The translations under genes were made by a program, and so were the position numbers. Shown piece after piece: positions 1-10,078 of a DNA stretch of 38,764 nt. The stretch is from an uncultured Victivallis sp. (GTDB lineage Bacteria > Verrucomicrobiota > Lentisphaeria > Victivallales > Victivallaceae): the NCBI GenBank assembly GCA_944389935.1, contig CALXOE010000037.1:1-38764 (forward strand), given 5' to 3'. Each line of letters begins with the position of its first letter. Position 1 is the stretch's first letter. The notes beneath the pieces are model-generated. The model saw only the letters and a list, made by a program, of their open reading frames with translations, was not told where the DNA came from and did no database searches.

Positions 1-501
1 CGCTCGCAGGTACCTACTACCTCGTCGTCGAATCCGGCGACAAGGGCAAGGGCAAGCAGAACGGCTACTACGACTTCACCATCAACGACGACTACTTCCC
101 GGCGGCTTCGGCGAACAACAGCTTCGGCACCGCCGAGCAGATCGCGCTCAACGCCGCCGGAAGCGGGTCGAGTGCCAAGAACCAGTGGGTCGGGTTCGGC
201 GATGCCGCGGACTACTACATGTTCACGACGACGGAGAACGGGGCCATCTCGATCGACTTCAACATGCAGCAGCAGAGCACCAACACCAACTACAAGGTCA
301 CGCTCTACAGCCTCACCGACGGCAAGACCAAACAGCTCAAGAGCGTCACGATCAAGGGATCGCTCGGTTCTGTTGAGAACATCTTCAAGAACGATGTGCT
401 CGCGCTCGCAGGTACCTACTACCTCGTCGTCGAATCCGGCGACAAGGGCAAGGGCAAGCAGAACGGCTACTACGACTTCACCATCAACGACGACTACTTC
501 C
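1..501 (+). repeat. In-frame direct repeat, 99 identical bases at 1-99 and 403-501
   Basis: Bases 1-99 and 403-501 are identical. The offset is 402 bp, exactly 134 codons, so one repeat unit of the surface protein has been duplicated recently or kept uniform by gene conversion. Copy 1 may extend upstream of the window. The third protein repeat (around 796-830) shares only the SGDKGKGKQN loop at high identity. Confidence 0.9.
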
Positions 502-1226
502 TCGATCCGCAGGAAGTGAATGATGGGAAGACCTACACCGTTTCGACATCGATCAACACGTCGATCTCGGGCTGGGTCGGCTTCGGCGATGCGTCCGACA
601 GCTACGTCATCGATGCTCAGGCCGGCAGTTACTCGATCTCGATCAACAATGTGTCCGCTCAGCTCAAGGTCACGCTGACCGATATCGCGTCCGGCAAGAA
701 GATCAAGACCTGGACCGTCAAGGAAGACCAGATGCTGATCTCCCCGGCGCTCAACAACTCGCTGCTGAAAGGCGATACGCTGCTCACCATCGAGTCGGGC
801 GACAAGGGCAAGGGCAAGCAGAACAGCGATTACAGCATCAGCATCGTCGCCAACGAGATCTTCCCGGCGGCGACGAACAACAACGATCTGGCGAACGCGA
901 CCAGCGTGAACTTCGGCAACGTCAATACGATCGATCTCGACAACGAGTGGATCGGCTATGGTGACGATACCGACTTCTTCCGCTTCGAGCTCGATTCGGC
1001 GTCGCGGGTCGACTTCGACCTCAATCTCGATAACAAGGCGCTGACGGTCGGCAGAGAAGTGAAAGTCAAGCTCTACAATGCCTCCACCGGCAGAACGGTG
1101 GGACTTGACAGCGCACTTACGTCGACCAATACGCTGGAAGCCGGCGTGTATGCGGTTTCGGTCGAGATCACGAATCCGGAAAAGAACTGGACGTCGTACG
1201 ATCTCGGGATCACCAAGCTGGCGTAA
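1..1226 (+). CDS. C-terminal part of a repetitive surface/secreted protein (PPC-like repeats), 5' end outside window
   Basis: The reading frame is open from base 3 and stops at TAA 1224-1226, giving 407 residues of a longer protein. It contains three related beta-rich repeats, each with a WVGFGD-type core (NQWVGFGDAADYY, SGWVGFGDASDSY, NEWIGYGDDTDFF), and three copies of an SGDKGKGKQN loop. The pattern of a flexible linker, W-G-x-G-D-x-x-D-x-[YF] and then a short beta sandwich resembles bacterial pre-peptidase C-terminal (PPC) domains found in large secreted and cell-surface proteins. No membrane anchor or sorting signal is visible at the C-terminus (ends TSYDLGITKLA). The function is unknown; adhesion or a structural surface role is an inference. 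A hairpin terminator follows the stop codon. Confidence 0.75.
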   Translation, partial: LAGTYYLVVESGDKGKGKQNGYYDFTINDDYFPAASANNSFGTAEQIALNAAGSGSSAKNQWVGFGDAADYYMFTTTENGAISIDFNMQQQSTNTNYKVTLYSLTDGKTKQLKSVTIKGSLGSVENIFKNDVLALAGTYYLVVESGDKGKGKQNGYYDFTINDDYFLDPQEVNDGKTYTVSTSINTSISGWVGFGDASDSYVIDAQAGSYSISINNVSAQLKVTLTDIASGKKIKTWTVKEDQMLISPALNNSLLKGDTLLTIESGDKGKGKQNSDYSISIVANEIFPAATNNNDLANATSVNFGNVNTIDLDNEWIGYGDDTDFFRFELDSASRVDFDLNLDNKALTVGREVKVKLYNASTGRTVGLDSALTSTNTLEAGVYAVSVEITNPEKNWTSYDLGITKLA

Positions 1227-1290
1227 TACGGCGGCAGCGATCTCTCCGGAGAATCGACATTCCCCGGAGAGGCGCGAAACGGAAACAGTT

Positions 1291-1325
1291 CAGGGAGAAA
1301 GCCAGGCGGTTTCTCCCTGTTTGTT
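1291..1325 (+). terminator. Rho-independent terminator of the surface-protein gene
   Basis: A perfect 10-bp stem (CAGGGAGAAA 1291-1300 with TTTCTCCCTG 1310-1319) encloses a 9-base loop and is followed by TTTGTT. It lies 65 bp after the stop codon. A second inverted repeat (8-bp arms, 1242-1249 and 1264-1271) sits between the stop and this hairpin. Confidence 0.75.
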
Positions 1326-1417
1326 ATATTGGTCGAATACTGCGACGCGCATCGGATCAGGAGCATGGACATTTTGAGCAGATGCATCGCGGTATGCGCG
1401 AATCGAAAGCTTATGAT

Positions 1418-1903
1418 AACGTCCGGAAAATTGCGCACATTGAAAACGAGGCAGCTTGAAAAAGAGCTTGTTTTCTGATTGATTACGGCGGTTGGACTCG
1501 ACAACGGGCCAACCGCAAAATGGCAGCGTCTGCCAACGGGAATCTGAAGTTCCACTTCGCCCGCTTTGGTCAGAAGTTTGCGATTGTAGCTTCCTGCTCG
1601 CATATCCTGCCGATCCGGGCTGCGCTGATACCTCGAAGCCTGGCAGATCGCGTCGGCTTCCGCATTCAGGAGCGCATTCAACGTATCCTCGACGGACTGT
1701 CGAACCTGTCCGTCGAGATGCGTCCGAATCTCTTTTTCACCGATTTTAATTGCTCCGGAGATTGCTTTTTCGTTTTCATGCGCTAGATTTTTCCATGGCC
1801 TGTTGTCCTTTCGATTGATTGTTGTGTGATGACTGTAATCAATCAGAAAACAGGCCTTTTTCCAAGTGCCTTCTCTCAAAATATGCGCAATTTTCCGGAC
1901 GTT
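1418..1903. mobile_element. Non-autonomous IS256-family element (MITE-like) with long terminal inverted repeats
   Basis: The two ends are inverted repeats. The outer 20 bp (1418-1437 and 1884-1903, AACGTCCGGAAAATTGCGCA) match perfectly. An inner 18 bp (1469-1486 and 1835-1852) also match perfectly, and the 31 bp between them match at about 17 positions, so each arm is 69 bp. The interior holds the 5' part of an IS256/Mutator-type transposase read on the minus strand, and the rest of that gene is absent. This is the structure of an internally deleted IS that could be moved only in trans. No convincing 8-9 bp target duplication is visible at the edges, so the insertion is old or the boundaries are not exact. 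Confidence 0.75.
1512..1780 (-). pseudogene. IS256-family transposase, N-terminal fragment
   Basis: On the minus strand the frame reads a segment typical of the N-terminus of IS256-family DDE transposases: EKEIRTHLDGQVRQSVEDTL, then NALLNAEADAICQASRYQR, then DMRAGSYNRKLLTKAGEVEL and PVGRRCHF. In full-length relatives the next segment leads into the DDE catalytic domain. Here homology stops after about 85 residues, and the frame runs into the element's inverted repeat. No ATG opens the frame at the expected place: the nearby ATG (minus strand, about 1796) is out of frame and meets a stop within a few codons. All catalytic residues are missing, so the fragment is inactive. Confidence 0.8.
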
Positions 1904-1954
1904 AACAAATAGACATGTCATCAACACTAAGGAGCAGAGGAGAGAAGAGAGAGG

Positions 1955-2905
1955 ATGAAAAAAGTATTTTTAAGTTGTTTGTGTTTCATTTCAATAGTGT
2001 CTTATGGCATTGAATTGCGTCAAACAGATCAATCCGGTATTGATTTGATTTTTGGGTACGAATATGGCAAACCTGATGGAAATATTTTCTATTCACCGAA
2101 ACATGCGCTGACGTTTGTGCCGTATACCAGCAAATCTGAAGACGGGAAACGCTATTTTTCGATTTGGATGTTTCGCAACGACAAGATCCGCTTTGAAAAT
2201 ATAATTGGACAGATTTCGATGAGGAGTGTTGATGATGCCGAAATGGTTTTGCAATTGGACTCCAGCTATGACAAACGGGTCATAAATGACTCCACGAAAG
2301 ACAAAGAAATTACTGCAGACGCCTATTTATTTCATAAGCGTCTTGCCATGGTTGCCGCGTCGTTCATGCCCGGCGAATGGAAAACGCAACGTTGGGAATC
2401 AATTACATATAATAAATCTCAATGGGTCTTGACTCAAAAAGATGCCAATGGCAAGCACCATAAAACGACACTTACCCCCGCGAAAAGCACAAACACCATG
2501 TTGTTTCAAAAAATCACGCTGCCGCAAAGTTTTGCTCAAACGGAGTTCCTGAAAATCAAATTTAATACGGCTCCGGTCGGTATTCCGCAAAAATACGGGA
2601 ATGGTTACTGGGTAAGATTTGAAGATGACCGTGTATTCTATTATTTTGACGATGCTGATTTTGCATGGGGCATCGGATTTGACAAAGCCAAGATCGTAAT
2701 GGTGCTGCGGGGAAATCAGCAGAAAGTGGAAGCAGATTTCCATACGGACAAAAAATTTGGAAAAATCTTTTATCAGCGGACTCCGTTTCTACTTTACATG
2801 ACCCGTTATGAAACCGATCACAAATACGGACTTGAATTCAAACTGAATCCGTGGGACAGCAAACAGCTTTTTACCGTCTCAACTTGCGATCTTTTGAAAG
2901 AATAA
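1955..2905 (+). CDS. Orphan secreted protein, AT-rich, unknown function
   Basis: The gene encodes 316 residues with a clear start (AGAGAGAGG then ATG). The N-terminus MKKVFLSCLCFISIVSYG is a Sec signal peptide, with cleavage likely near SYG-IE. The mature part is rich in aromatic residues and Lys/Asp with alternating beta-like stretches (for example GNGYWVRFEDDRVFYYFDD) and has no motif I recognise. Its base composition is visibly lower in GC than all neighbours, with many AAA, AAT and TTT codons, which suggests acquisition from another genome. It starts 51 bp after the IS256-type element ends, and its stop codon overlaps the first bases of a second fragment of that element, so it is bracketed by related mobile DNA. 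It is probably periplasmic or exported; the role is unknown. Confidence 0.7.
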   Translation: MKKVFLSCLCFISIVSYGIELRQTDQSGIDLIFGYEYGKPDGNIFYSPKHALTFVPYTSKSEDGKRYFSIWMFRNDKIRFENIIGQISMRSVDDAEMVLQLDSSYDKRVINDSTKDKEITADAYLFHKRLAMVAASFMPGEWKTQRWESITYNKSQWVLTQKDANGKHHKTTLTPAKSTNTMLFQKITLPQSFAQTEFLKIKFNTAPVGIPQKYGNGYWVRFEDDRVFYYFDDADFAWGIGFDKAKIVMVLRGNQQKVEADFHTDKKFGKIFYQRTPFLLYMTRYETDHKYGLEFKLNPWDSKQLFTVSTCDLLKE

Positions 2906-3025
2906 ACGAGGCAGCTTGAAAAAGAGCTTGTTTTCTGATTGATTACGGCGGTTGGCCTCGACAACGGGCCAACCGCAAAATGGCAGCGTCCGCCAACGGG
3001 AATCCGAAGTTCCACTTCGCCCGCT
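2904..3025. mobile_element. Second fragment of the IS256-type element
   Basis: Bases 2904-3025 repeat 1444-1565 in the same orientation with only three substitutions in 122 bp (positions 2956, 2991 and 3005 against 1496, 1531 and 1545). The copy lacks the outer 26 bp of the terminal repeat and everything past the start of the transposase remnant. It begins inside the stop codon of the AT-rich orphan gene and ends 11 bp before the stop codon of the LolA-like gene on the other strand. One substitution lengthens an internal palindrome to a perfect 10-bp stem (2948-2957 and 2967-2976). Confidence 0.85.
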
Positions 3026-3036
3026 ACCGTAGTTAA

Positions 3037-3762
3037 TCAGAGCGTCCGGATGATCGACGATACCGCCTTGTCTCCCGGAACAAAGAGCCCGACTTTCGCG
3101 GATTTGTTGAAGTTGATCCGGGTACGCCAACCTGGTCCGAAAAGGCCGATTTCATCCGTGTAGTAGAGGTCGTTCTCCTGCTTGAAGCTGTTCACTTCGA
3201 GCGTCCGGTACGGTTTCGACTCGCCGGGTTTGAGGAATTCGGCTTTCAGCGGGAAATAGTAGTTCCGGGCGATATAAACCCGAACCTGCTCGCTTTTATC
3301 CGGAGCTTCGAGCAGAACCACCCGGCAGGCCGCCCCTTTCACGGAATCGGCGTCCAGCTCTTTGACGACCGGGTAAAAAAGAAAGCTCATCGTCAGATCC
3401 GAGGCGCGAACACCCATGTAACCGAGCATCGGATTTTCCTGTTGACTCCCCTGCATGGGTACGACGCTGGTCTCCGAACTGCCGGAGTTGCGGGTCTGAC
3501 CGATCAAATATCCCTCCCGGCCGCCGATGATGATCTGCCCGGTCATGCGTTCAGGCTGAAGAATCACGGCGAAGTAGATCGACTCGCTCTTCGGCGATTC
3601 CCCGCTGCGGCGGTGCTGAATCTGCCCATCGAGAGCGGCGTAGGTCGCAGTCGGATTCGGGAAGCGCACCCGCTCCATGAACTGATTCAGCGGAAGTTCC
3701 TCCTCCGCGAACAGCGATGCGGCAAGAACCGCGAACAAAAGCAGCAGCATCCATCGTTTCAT
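3037..3762 (-). CDS. LolA-like (outer-membrane lipoprotein-sorting-like) periplasmic protein
   Basis: A 241-residue protein with a Sec signal peptide (MKRWMLLLLFAVLAASLFAEE, cleavage likely after LFA). The rest looks like one half-open beta barrel of the LolA/LolB type: FMERVRFPNPTATYAALDGQ near the start, then MTGQIIIGGREGYLIG, LTMSFLFYP, and CRVVLLEAPDKSEQVRVYIA followed by NYYFPLKAEFL. This order resembles the LolA-like family annotated as outer membrane lipoprotein-sorting proteins in PVC bacteria. Such proteins are thought to carry or bind lipids or lipoproteins in the periplasm; the exact cargo is unknown. It has a good ribosome site (GGGAGGAG) and starts 24 bp after lon, so it is probably the last gene of the tolB-folC-lon operon. 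A mobile-element fragment ends just beyond its stop. Confidence 0.65.
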   Translation of the reverse strand: MKRWMLLLLFAVLAASLFAEEELPLNQFMERVRFPNPTATYAALDGQIQHRRSGESPKSESIYFAVILQPERMTGQIIIGGREGYLIGQTRNSGSSETSVVPMQGSQQENPMLGYMGVRASDLTMSFLFYPVVKELDADSVKGAACRVVLLEAPDKSEQVRVYIARNYYFPLKAEFLKPGESKPYRTLEVNSFKQENDLYYTDEIGLFGPGWRTRINFNKSAKVGLFVPGDKAVSSIIRTL

Positions 3763-3786
3763 CGGGCAAACTCCTCCCGGGTTACC

Positions 3787-6219
<2,433 letters not shown>

Positions 6220-6253
6220 AGTAAATTTCTCTCCCTTTCTGCGGAGGTTGCAA

Positions 6254-7558
6254 TCATTCGAGATTCAGAACCGCGGCCGGATCGACGGAAGCGGCCAGCA
6301 CTTCCCCCGCCAGATAGAGAGATCCGGCCGCAAGAATCCGGCGCGGTGCGCCTGCGTATGCGAGCTTCAGAGCGGACGCGGCGTCGGGGGCGGCGGAAAA
6401 ATCCGCAACGATCCCGGAATCTTTCGCCAGAGCGATCAGTTCCTCGCCGCTGTAACTCGGCCGATCCGATTCCGCGAGCGGAACGAAGATAAACCAGGCC
6501 GCAAGCTCCGCGAGAAGCCGCAGCCCGCCCGCGACATCCTTATCTTTGAACCCGGCAAAAACAACCGTGAATTTCTCGCCGGGGAAAGTCTCTTTCAACG
6601 CCTCGCAAAGCGATGCGATTCCATCCGGATTGTGGCCGCCGTCCACGATCAGACGTTCACTCACCTGATCGCAGCGACCGGGCCAGCGGCAGTTCGCAAG
6701 CGCCCGGAACGCCCGCTCCGGATCAATGCCGAGAGTCGGGGCAAGTTTCTCAACCACCAGAGCGGCAAGCTGAAAATTCCTGCGCTGCATGCCGCCCATC
6801 AGCGGCAGCGCAATCCGGCGCCCGTCGTACTCGAACTCCTGAACGGTACGGGTGCCGTCAAAGTGCCTGCTCACCGGCCCGTCAAACGGCCGCGTTACGC
6901 TGAAACACGCACTTCCGAGCTCCCGCGCGCGGTCGGAGATGACCCGCCTCGCCTCTTCCGGCATGATTCCGGTGAACACCGGCACACCGGGTTTGACGAT
7001 TCCCGCTTTCTCGGCGGCGATCTTTTCGATCGTGTCGCCGAGATAGGCCTGATGGTCGAGCGCGATTCCGGTGATGATCGACGCGAGCGGCCGAACCACG
7101 TTGGTCGAGTCGAGCCTGCCGCCCATGCCGGTCTCCCAGATCACGATGTCAACTCCCGCCCGGGCGAAAATCATCGCGGCGAGAACAGTCGTAAACTCAA
7201 AATAGGTGAACGTGAAAGGCCGCCCCGTATCGGTCCGGGCAGCCGCGGCAAGTTCGGAAGAGAGGGCAAGATAATCCTCCTCTGAAACCGCCAGCCCGTT
7301 CACGCGAAACCGCTCACGGATATCAATGAGATGCGGAGAGGAATAGAAACCGGTCGTAAAACCCGCCCCGCGCAACATGCACTCGAGCATCGCTCCAGTG
7401 GACCCCTTGCCGTTCGTCCCGGCGATATGAAGAAACGAGAGTTCCCGTTCGGGATTCCCGACCCGGCGCATAAGTTCGCAGGTTGCTTCCAATCCCGGCT
7501 TGATCCCGAACATCGAGAGCGTGTCGAGGTAACCGTCGTCGATTCTTGCGCTGGACAT
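6254..7558 (-). CDS. folC: Bifunctional folylpolyglutamate synthase / dihydrofolate synthase
   Basis: A 434-residue Mur-ligase-like protein. The ATP-binding loop is AGTNGKGST at 46-54, followed by FYSSPHLIDIRERFRVNG (folate-binding region), VIWETGMGGRLDSTNV and the C-terminal VDGGHNPDGI motif, all typical of FolC. It adds glutamate to folates and, in many bacteria, also to dihydropteroate, in the cytoplasm. The chosen start (ATG 7558) follows the tolB stop as TGA-G-ATG and has a strong ribosome site (GGGAGGCGG) inside the end of tolB, so translation is probably coupled. A longer reading frame upstream overlaps tolB and is not needed. Whether it has both activities cannot be told from sequence alone. 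Confidence 0.95.
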   Translation of the reverse strand: MSSARIDDGYLDTLSMFGIKPGLEATCELMRRVGNPERELSFLHIAGTNGKGSTGAMLECMLRGAGFTTGFYSSPHLIDIRERFRVNGLAVSEEDYLALSSELAAAARTDTGRPFTFTYFEFTTVLAAMIFARAGVDIVIWETGMGGRLDSTNVVRPLASIITGIALDHQAYLGDTIEKIAAEKAGIVKPGVPVFTGIMPEEARRVISDRARELGSACFSVTRPFDGPVSRHFDGTRTVQEFEYDGRRIALPLMGGMQRRNFQLAALVVEKLAPTLGIDPERAFRALANCRWPGRCDQVSERLIVDGGHNPDGIASLCEALKETFPGEKFTVVFAGFKDKDVAGGLRLLAELAAWFIFVPLAESDRPSYSGEELIALAKDSGIVADFSAAPDAASALKLAYAGAPRRILAAGSLYLAGEVLAASVDPAAVLNLE

Positions 7559-7559
7559 C

Positions 7560-8762
7560 TCACCGCCTCCCGGCACGCGACCAGACGGGCATGGAGAGAT
7601 TGTACGGCGTCGAGACAAGCAGCCGGACCCGTCCGGTCCAGCTGTCGATCACGTAGAGCGCCGAGCGGCGGCCGTCGGAACGCTTGCAGACGACCTGCCG
7701 GTTGTCGGCCGCCCACGCCGGGGACTCCCAGACGCCGGGTTCATCCGTGATCCGGGTATTCTCTCCGGTCTTGAGGTCATAGACGGCGATCGTGTAGACG
7801 CCCTGAATCCGGGTGGCGTAAACGATCTTGTTGTCACTCGACCAGTCCGGCGTCACCGCATCGGAACCGAGGGCTTTCAGAACACGGCGGTTGCGGCCGT
7901 CGATGGAGATGATGTTGATCTTCGGCACGCCGGTCTCGTCACTGACAAACGCAATTTCACGCCCGTCCGGACTCCAGCACGGCGAGGCTTCAACCGAAAT
8001 GCCGCTGGTCAACCGCCGCCGCACGCCGCCCCGGCCGGCCGGCATGACGTAGAGATCGACCTTGTGGTCGGGGCTCAGGATCACGGCAAGATTCCGCCCG
8101 TCCGGGCTGATCGCCGCACCGCTGTTGATGCCGCGGAACGAGGTCAGCACCCGGCTGCGTTTCGGATTCAACATGGTCTGAATCACGTCCATGCCGGCGC
8201 GATTGTACTTCGAATAGCCGATCGAATTGCCGTCCGGGAACCAGCACGGTTCGACGCAGAGCGCGTTGTAATTCGTGATCTGCTGAATGTCGCCGCCGTC
8301 GATGTCGCAGGTATAGATGTTTTTCACACCGGAAGCGGTCTGGGCGCAGAACGCGATTTTGGTCGAGCAGAAACCCTTGACTTTCAACTCCTTGAAATTT
8401 TTCTGAATAATCGCGTCAACGGTCTGCTGGGCGAGACGCCGCCTGCTGCCGGAGAGCGTGACGCCCCAGCTCCCGGCCGGAGCACCGCCGGTGGTGAGCG
8501 TGAAAATCGCCCGGTTGCCGGAAAGCGTACCGGTCAGAATGTACTCCGCTTTCGGATTCCGCGAGAGGTCGAACCAGCCGCAGACGCCGAGGAACGTCGT
8601 CATCTCTTTGGAAAACTCCGGATCTCCGGGAATTCCGGCGAAATAGAGCTCGGGGTTGGTCCGCACGTTTTTCGTGATGACGATCGGCTCGGGGGACGCG
8701 GCAAAAACAGCCGCGCCGGCGGCCAGAAAGACCGTCGCGGCCAGAAAAAGAACTTTATTCAT
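7560..8762 (-). CDS. tolB: TolB-like periplasmic beta-propeller protein
   Basis: A 400-residue protein with signal peptide MNKVLFLAATVFLAAGAAVFA. An N-terminal TolB domain (PEPIVITKN...) is followed by a propeller of WD40-like PD40 repeats: EPCWFPDGNSIGYSKY, GAAISPDGRNLAVI, SPCWSPDGREIAFVSD, TPDWSSDNKIVYATR and SPAWAADNRQVVCKRS. In Gram-negative bacteria TolB works with Pal and the TolQRA proton-driven complex to keep the outer membrane tied to the wall during division. No other tol/pal gene is in the window, so assignment as true TolB rather than a TolB-like propeller rests on architecture. ATG 8762 has the site AAGGAG at good spacing; an upstream in-frame ATG would put extra residues before the signal peptide and is less likely. 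Confidence 0.85.
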   Translation of the reverse strand: MNKVLFLAATVFLAAGAAVFAASPEPIVITKNVRTNPELYFAGIPGDPEFSKEMTTFLGVCGWFDLSRNPKAEYILTGTLSGNRAIFTLTTGGAPAGSWGVTLSGSRRRLAQQTVDAIIQKNFKELKVKGFCSTKIAFCAQTASGVKNIYTCDIDGGDIQQITNYNALCVEPCWFPDGNSIGYSKYNRAGMDVIQTMLNPKRSRVLTSFRGINSGAAISPDGRNLAVILSPDHKVDLYVMPAGRGGVRRRLTSGISVEASPCWSPDGREIAFVSDETGVPKINIISIDGRNRRVLKALGSDAVTPDWSSDNKIVYATRIQGVYTIAVYDLKTGENTRITDEPGVWESPAWAADNRQVVCKRSDGRRSALYVIDSWTGRVRLLVSTPYNLSMPVWSRAGRR

Positions 8763-8820
8763 GGTTTGACTCCTTGATTCCACACGCTGAAAGAACGTCG
8801 GAGGGTAACATAACCCGCAA

Positions 8821-9924
8821 TCACCAGTTTTTCAACACGTTCCGGAGAGCTTCGACGAACTTTTTCGCATCATCGGCGGTCGACTCGGGACTCAGACTCA
8901 CGCGGAGCCCCGACCAGACATCGCGCCCGCGAAAACCGAGCGCGCGCAATGCCGCCGACGGCTCCCCCGTTTCGGAAGAGCAGGCGCTCCCCGCGGCAAC
9001 CATCACGCCCGCCTCCGACAGCATCCGGACCAGGACTCCCGACTCCACTCCCGGAAACATCGCATGCAGAATGTAAGGCGAGGCCGCTTCCTCTGGAATC
9101 GTGCAGAAACAACGCTTCCCGCCCGGGAGCTCGATTTCCGGCAGTTCGCGGCGCAGAAAACCGTTCAAACGATGCGCCCGCTCGAGCGATTCCCGCAGTT
9201 CGCGGCAGCGGAGTTCGGCCGCAAACGCCATCGCGAGCAGCACCGGCACCTCCGGGCGGCCGATCCGGTACTCCACATGCCGGTAGCGATGGGCGAATTC
9301 GAGAAACGCCTTCGCGCACGGAGCATGCCGGTCGACCAGAATCGCGGCTCCGCCGGGAGCGCCGAATTTGTGACCGGAAACGAGGAAGAAATCCGCACAG
9401 CCCGGCTGCAGCGGCAGCCGCCCCGCGGCCTGAATCGCATCGAGAATCCGGACCGCGCCGGGAAACGGAACGAAAAGCGCTTCCGGCTTCTGAATACGCC
9501 CGAGTTCACTCTGCACAAGATGAAACGCAGCGAAATCCGCGGGAAACTCCCGCGGAATGAGCGCGCCGTCCCGTCCGGCCCGCAGCAGAGCAAACTCCGC
9601 CGCCGTTCGATGCAGATTGGCCGTGAGCGCAGGGTGTTCCAACAGCGAAGAGACCCCGCGCCTGCCGGCGACGACAGGAGAGTCGGCGAGGAGGTGGAAG
9701 AGCTCCGTTCCGCTCATGCCCCAGACCACCGCGAACTCTCCGCCGCGACTGCCGAAGAACGCTTCTGCCAGCTGCGCGGCTGCGGCATCGAGTTTCCGTC
9801 TGGCATCGTACCCGAGCTGATGGGCCGCCTCCTGGTTGGCAAATGCCTTCTCCTGCATCGCATAAAAATATTCGAGGACGGCGCGCGGTGGACGCGCCGC
9901 CGAAGCGTGGTCAAGATAAACCAT
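8821..9924 (-). CDS. Cysteine desulfurase-like PLP enzyme (class V aminotransferase fold), divergent paralogue
   Basis: A 367-residue fold-type I PLP enzyme of the NifS/IscS group. It keeps the N-terminal YLDHASAA (NifS: YLDNNATT), SSLLEHPA (His over PLP), DAIQAAGR, the PLP lysine Lys186 in SGHKFGAP, and a cysteine (Cys315) in GSACSSETGEPS at the place of the persulfide cysteine. It departs from the neighbouring NifS in two places: NNETG becomes QSELG, and the His of HTDAVQ becomes Leu. It could be a cysteine desulfurase with a special client or a related lyase. The start was set at ATG 9924 (MVYLDHAS) because it aligns with the family; AGGAGG lies 15 bases upstream, a rather long gap. It is divergent from nifS and 58 bp before tolB on the same strand. 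Confidence 0.8.
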   Translation of the reverse strand: MVYLDHASAARPPRAVLEYFYAMQEKAFANQEAAHQLGYDARRKLDAAAAQLAEAFFGSRGGEFAVVWGMSGTELFHLLADSPVVAGRRGVSSLLEHPALTANLHRTAAEFALLRAGRDGALIPREFPADFAAFHLVQSELGRIQKPEALFVPFPGAVRILDAIQAAGRLPLQPGCADFFLVSGHKFGAPGGAAILVDRHAPCAKAFLEFAHRYRHVEYRIGRPEVPVLLAMAFAAELRCRELRESLERAHRLNGFLRRELPEIELPGGKRCFCTIPEEAASPYILHAMFPGVESGVLVRMLSEAGVMVAAGSACSSETGEPSAALRALGFRGRDVWSGLRVSLSPESTADDAKKFVEALRNVLKNW

Positions 9925-10002
9925 AGATAGACAAACCCGCCTCCTGCGATCGTAATTTCCGGTGTTTCCCTTATAATATATCATTCATTCCCCCGAAAAA
10001 GA

Positions 10003-10032
10003 TTGACTTTTTGGAAAAATATGGTTTATTTT
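10003..10032 (+). promoter_or_regulatory. Putative promoter of the nifS operon
   Basis: TTGACT (10003-10008), 18 bp, TATTTT (10027-10032) upstream of nifS in an AT-rich divergent intergenic region (9925-10078). No IscR-like site was recognised. Confidence 0.45.
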
Positions 10033-10078
10033 ATGAAAGACAGTTGATTCCGTCATATGAGGAGGTTTTCATACCATC

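Noticed and set aside
1073..1927. 284-codon minus-strand frame as an intact gene
   Set aside because: Only the middle (about 1512-1780) is transposase; the rest reads through inverted repeats and the 3' end of the surface-protein gene.
1418..3762. Intact transposon or prophage carrying the orphan gene
   Set aside because: No complete transposase, integrase or phage gene is present; only fragments of one IS256-type element.
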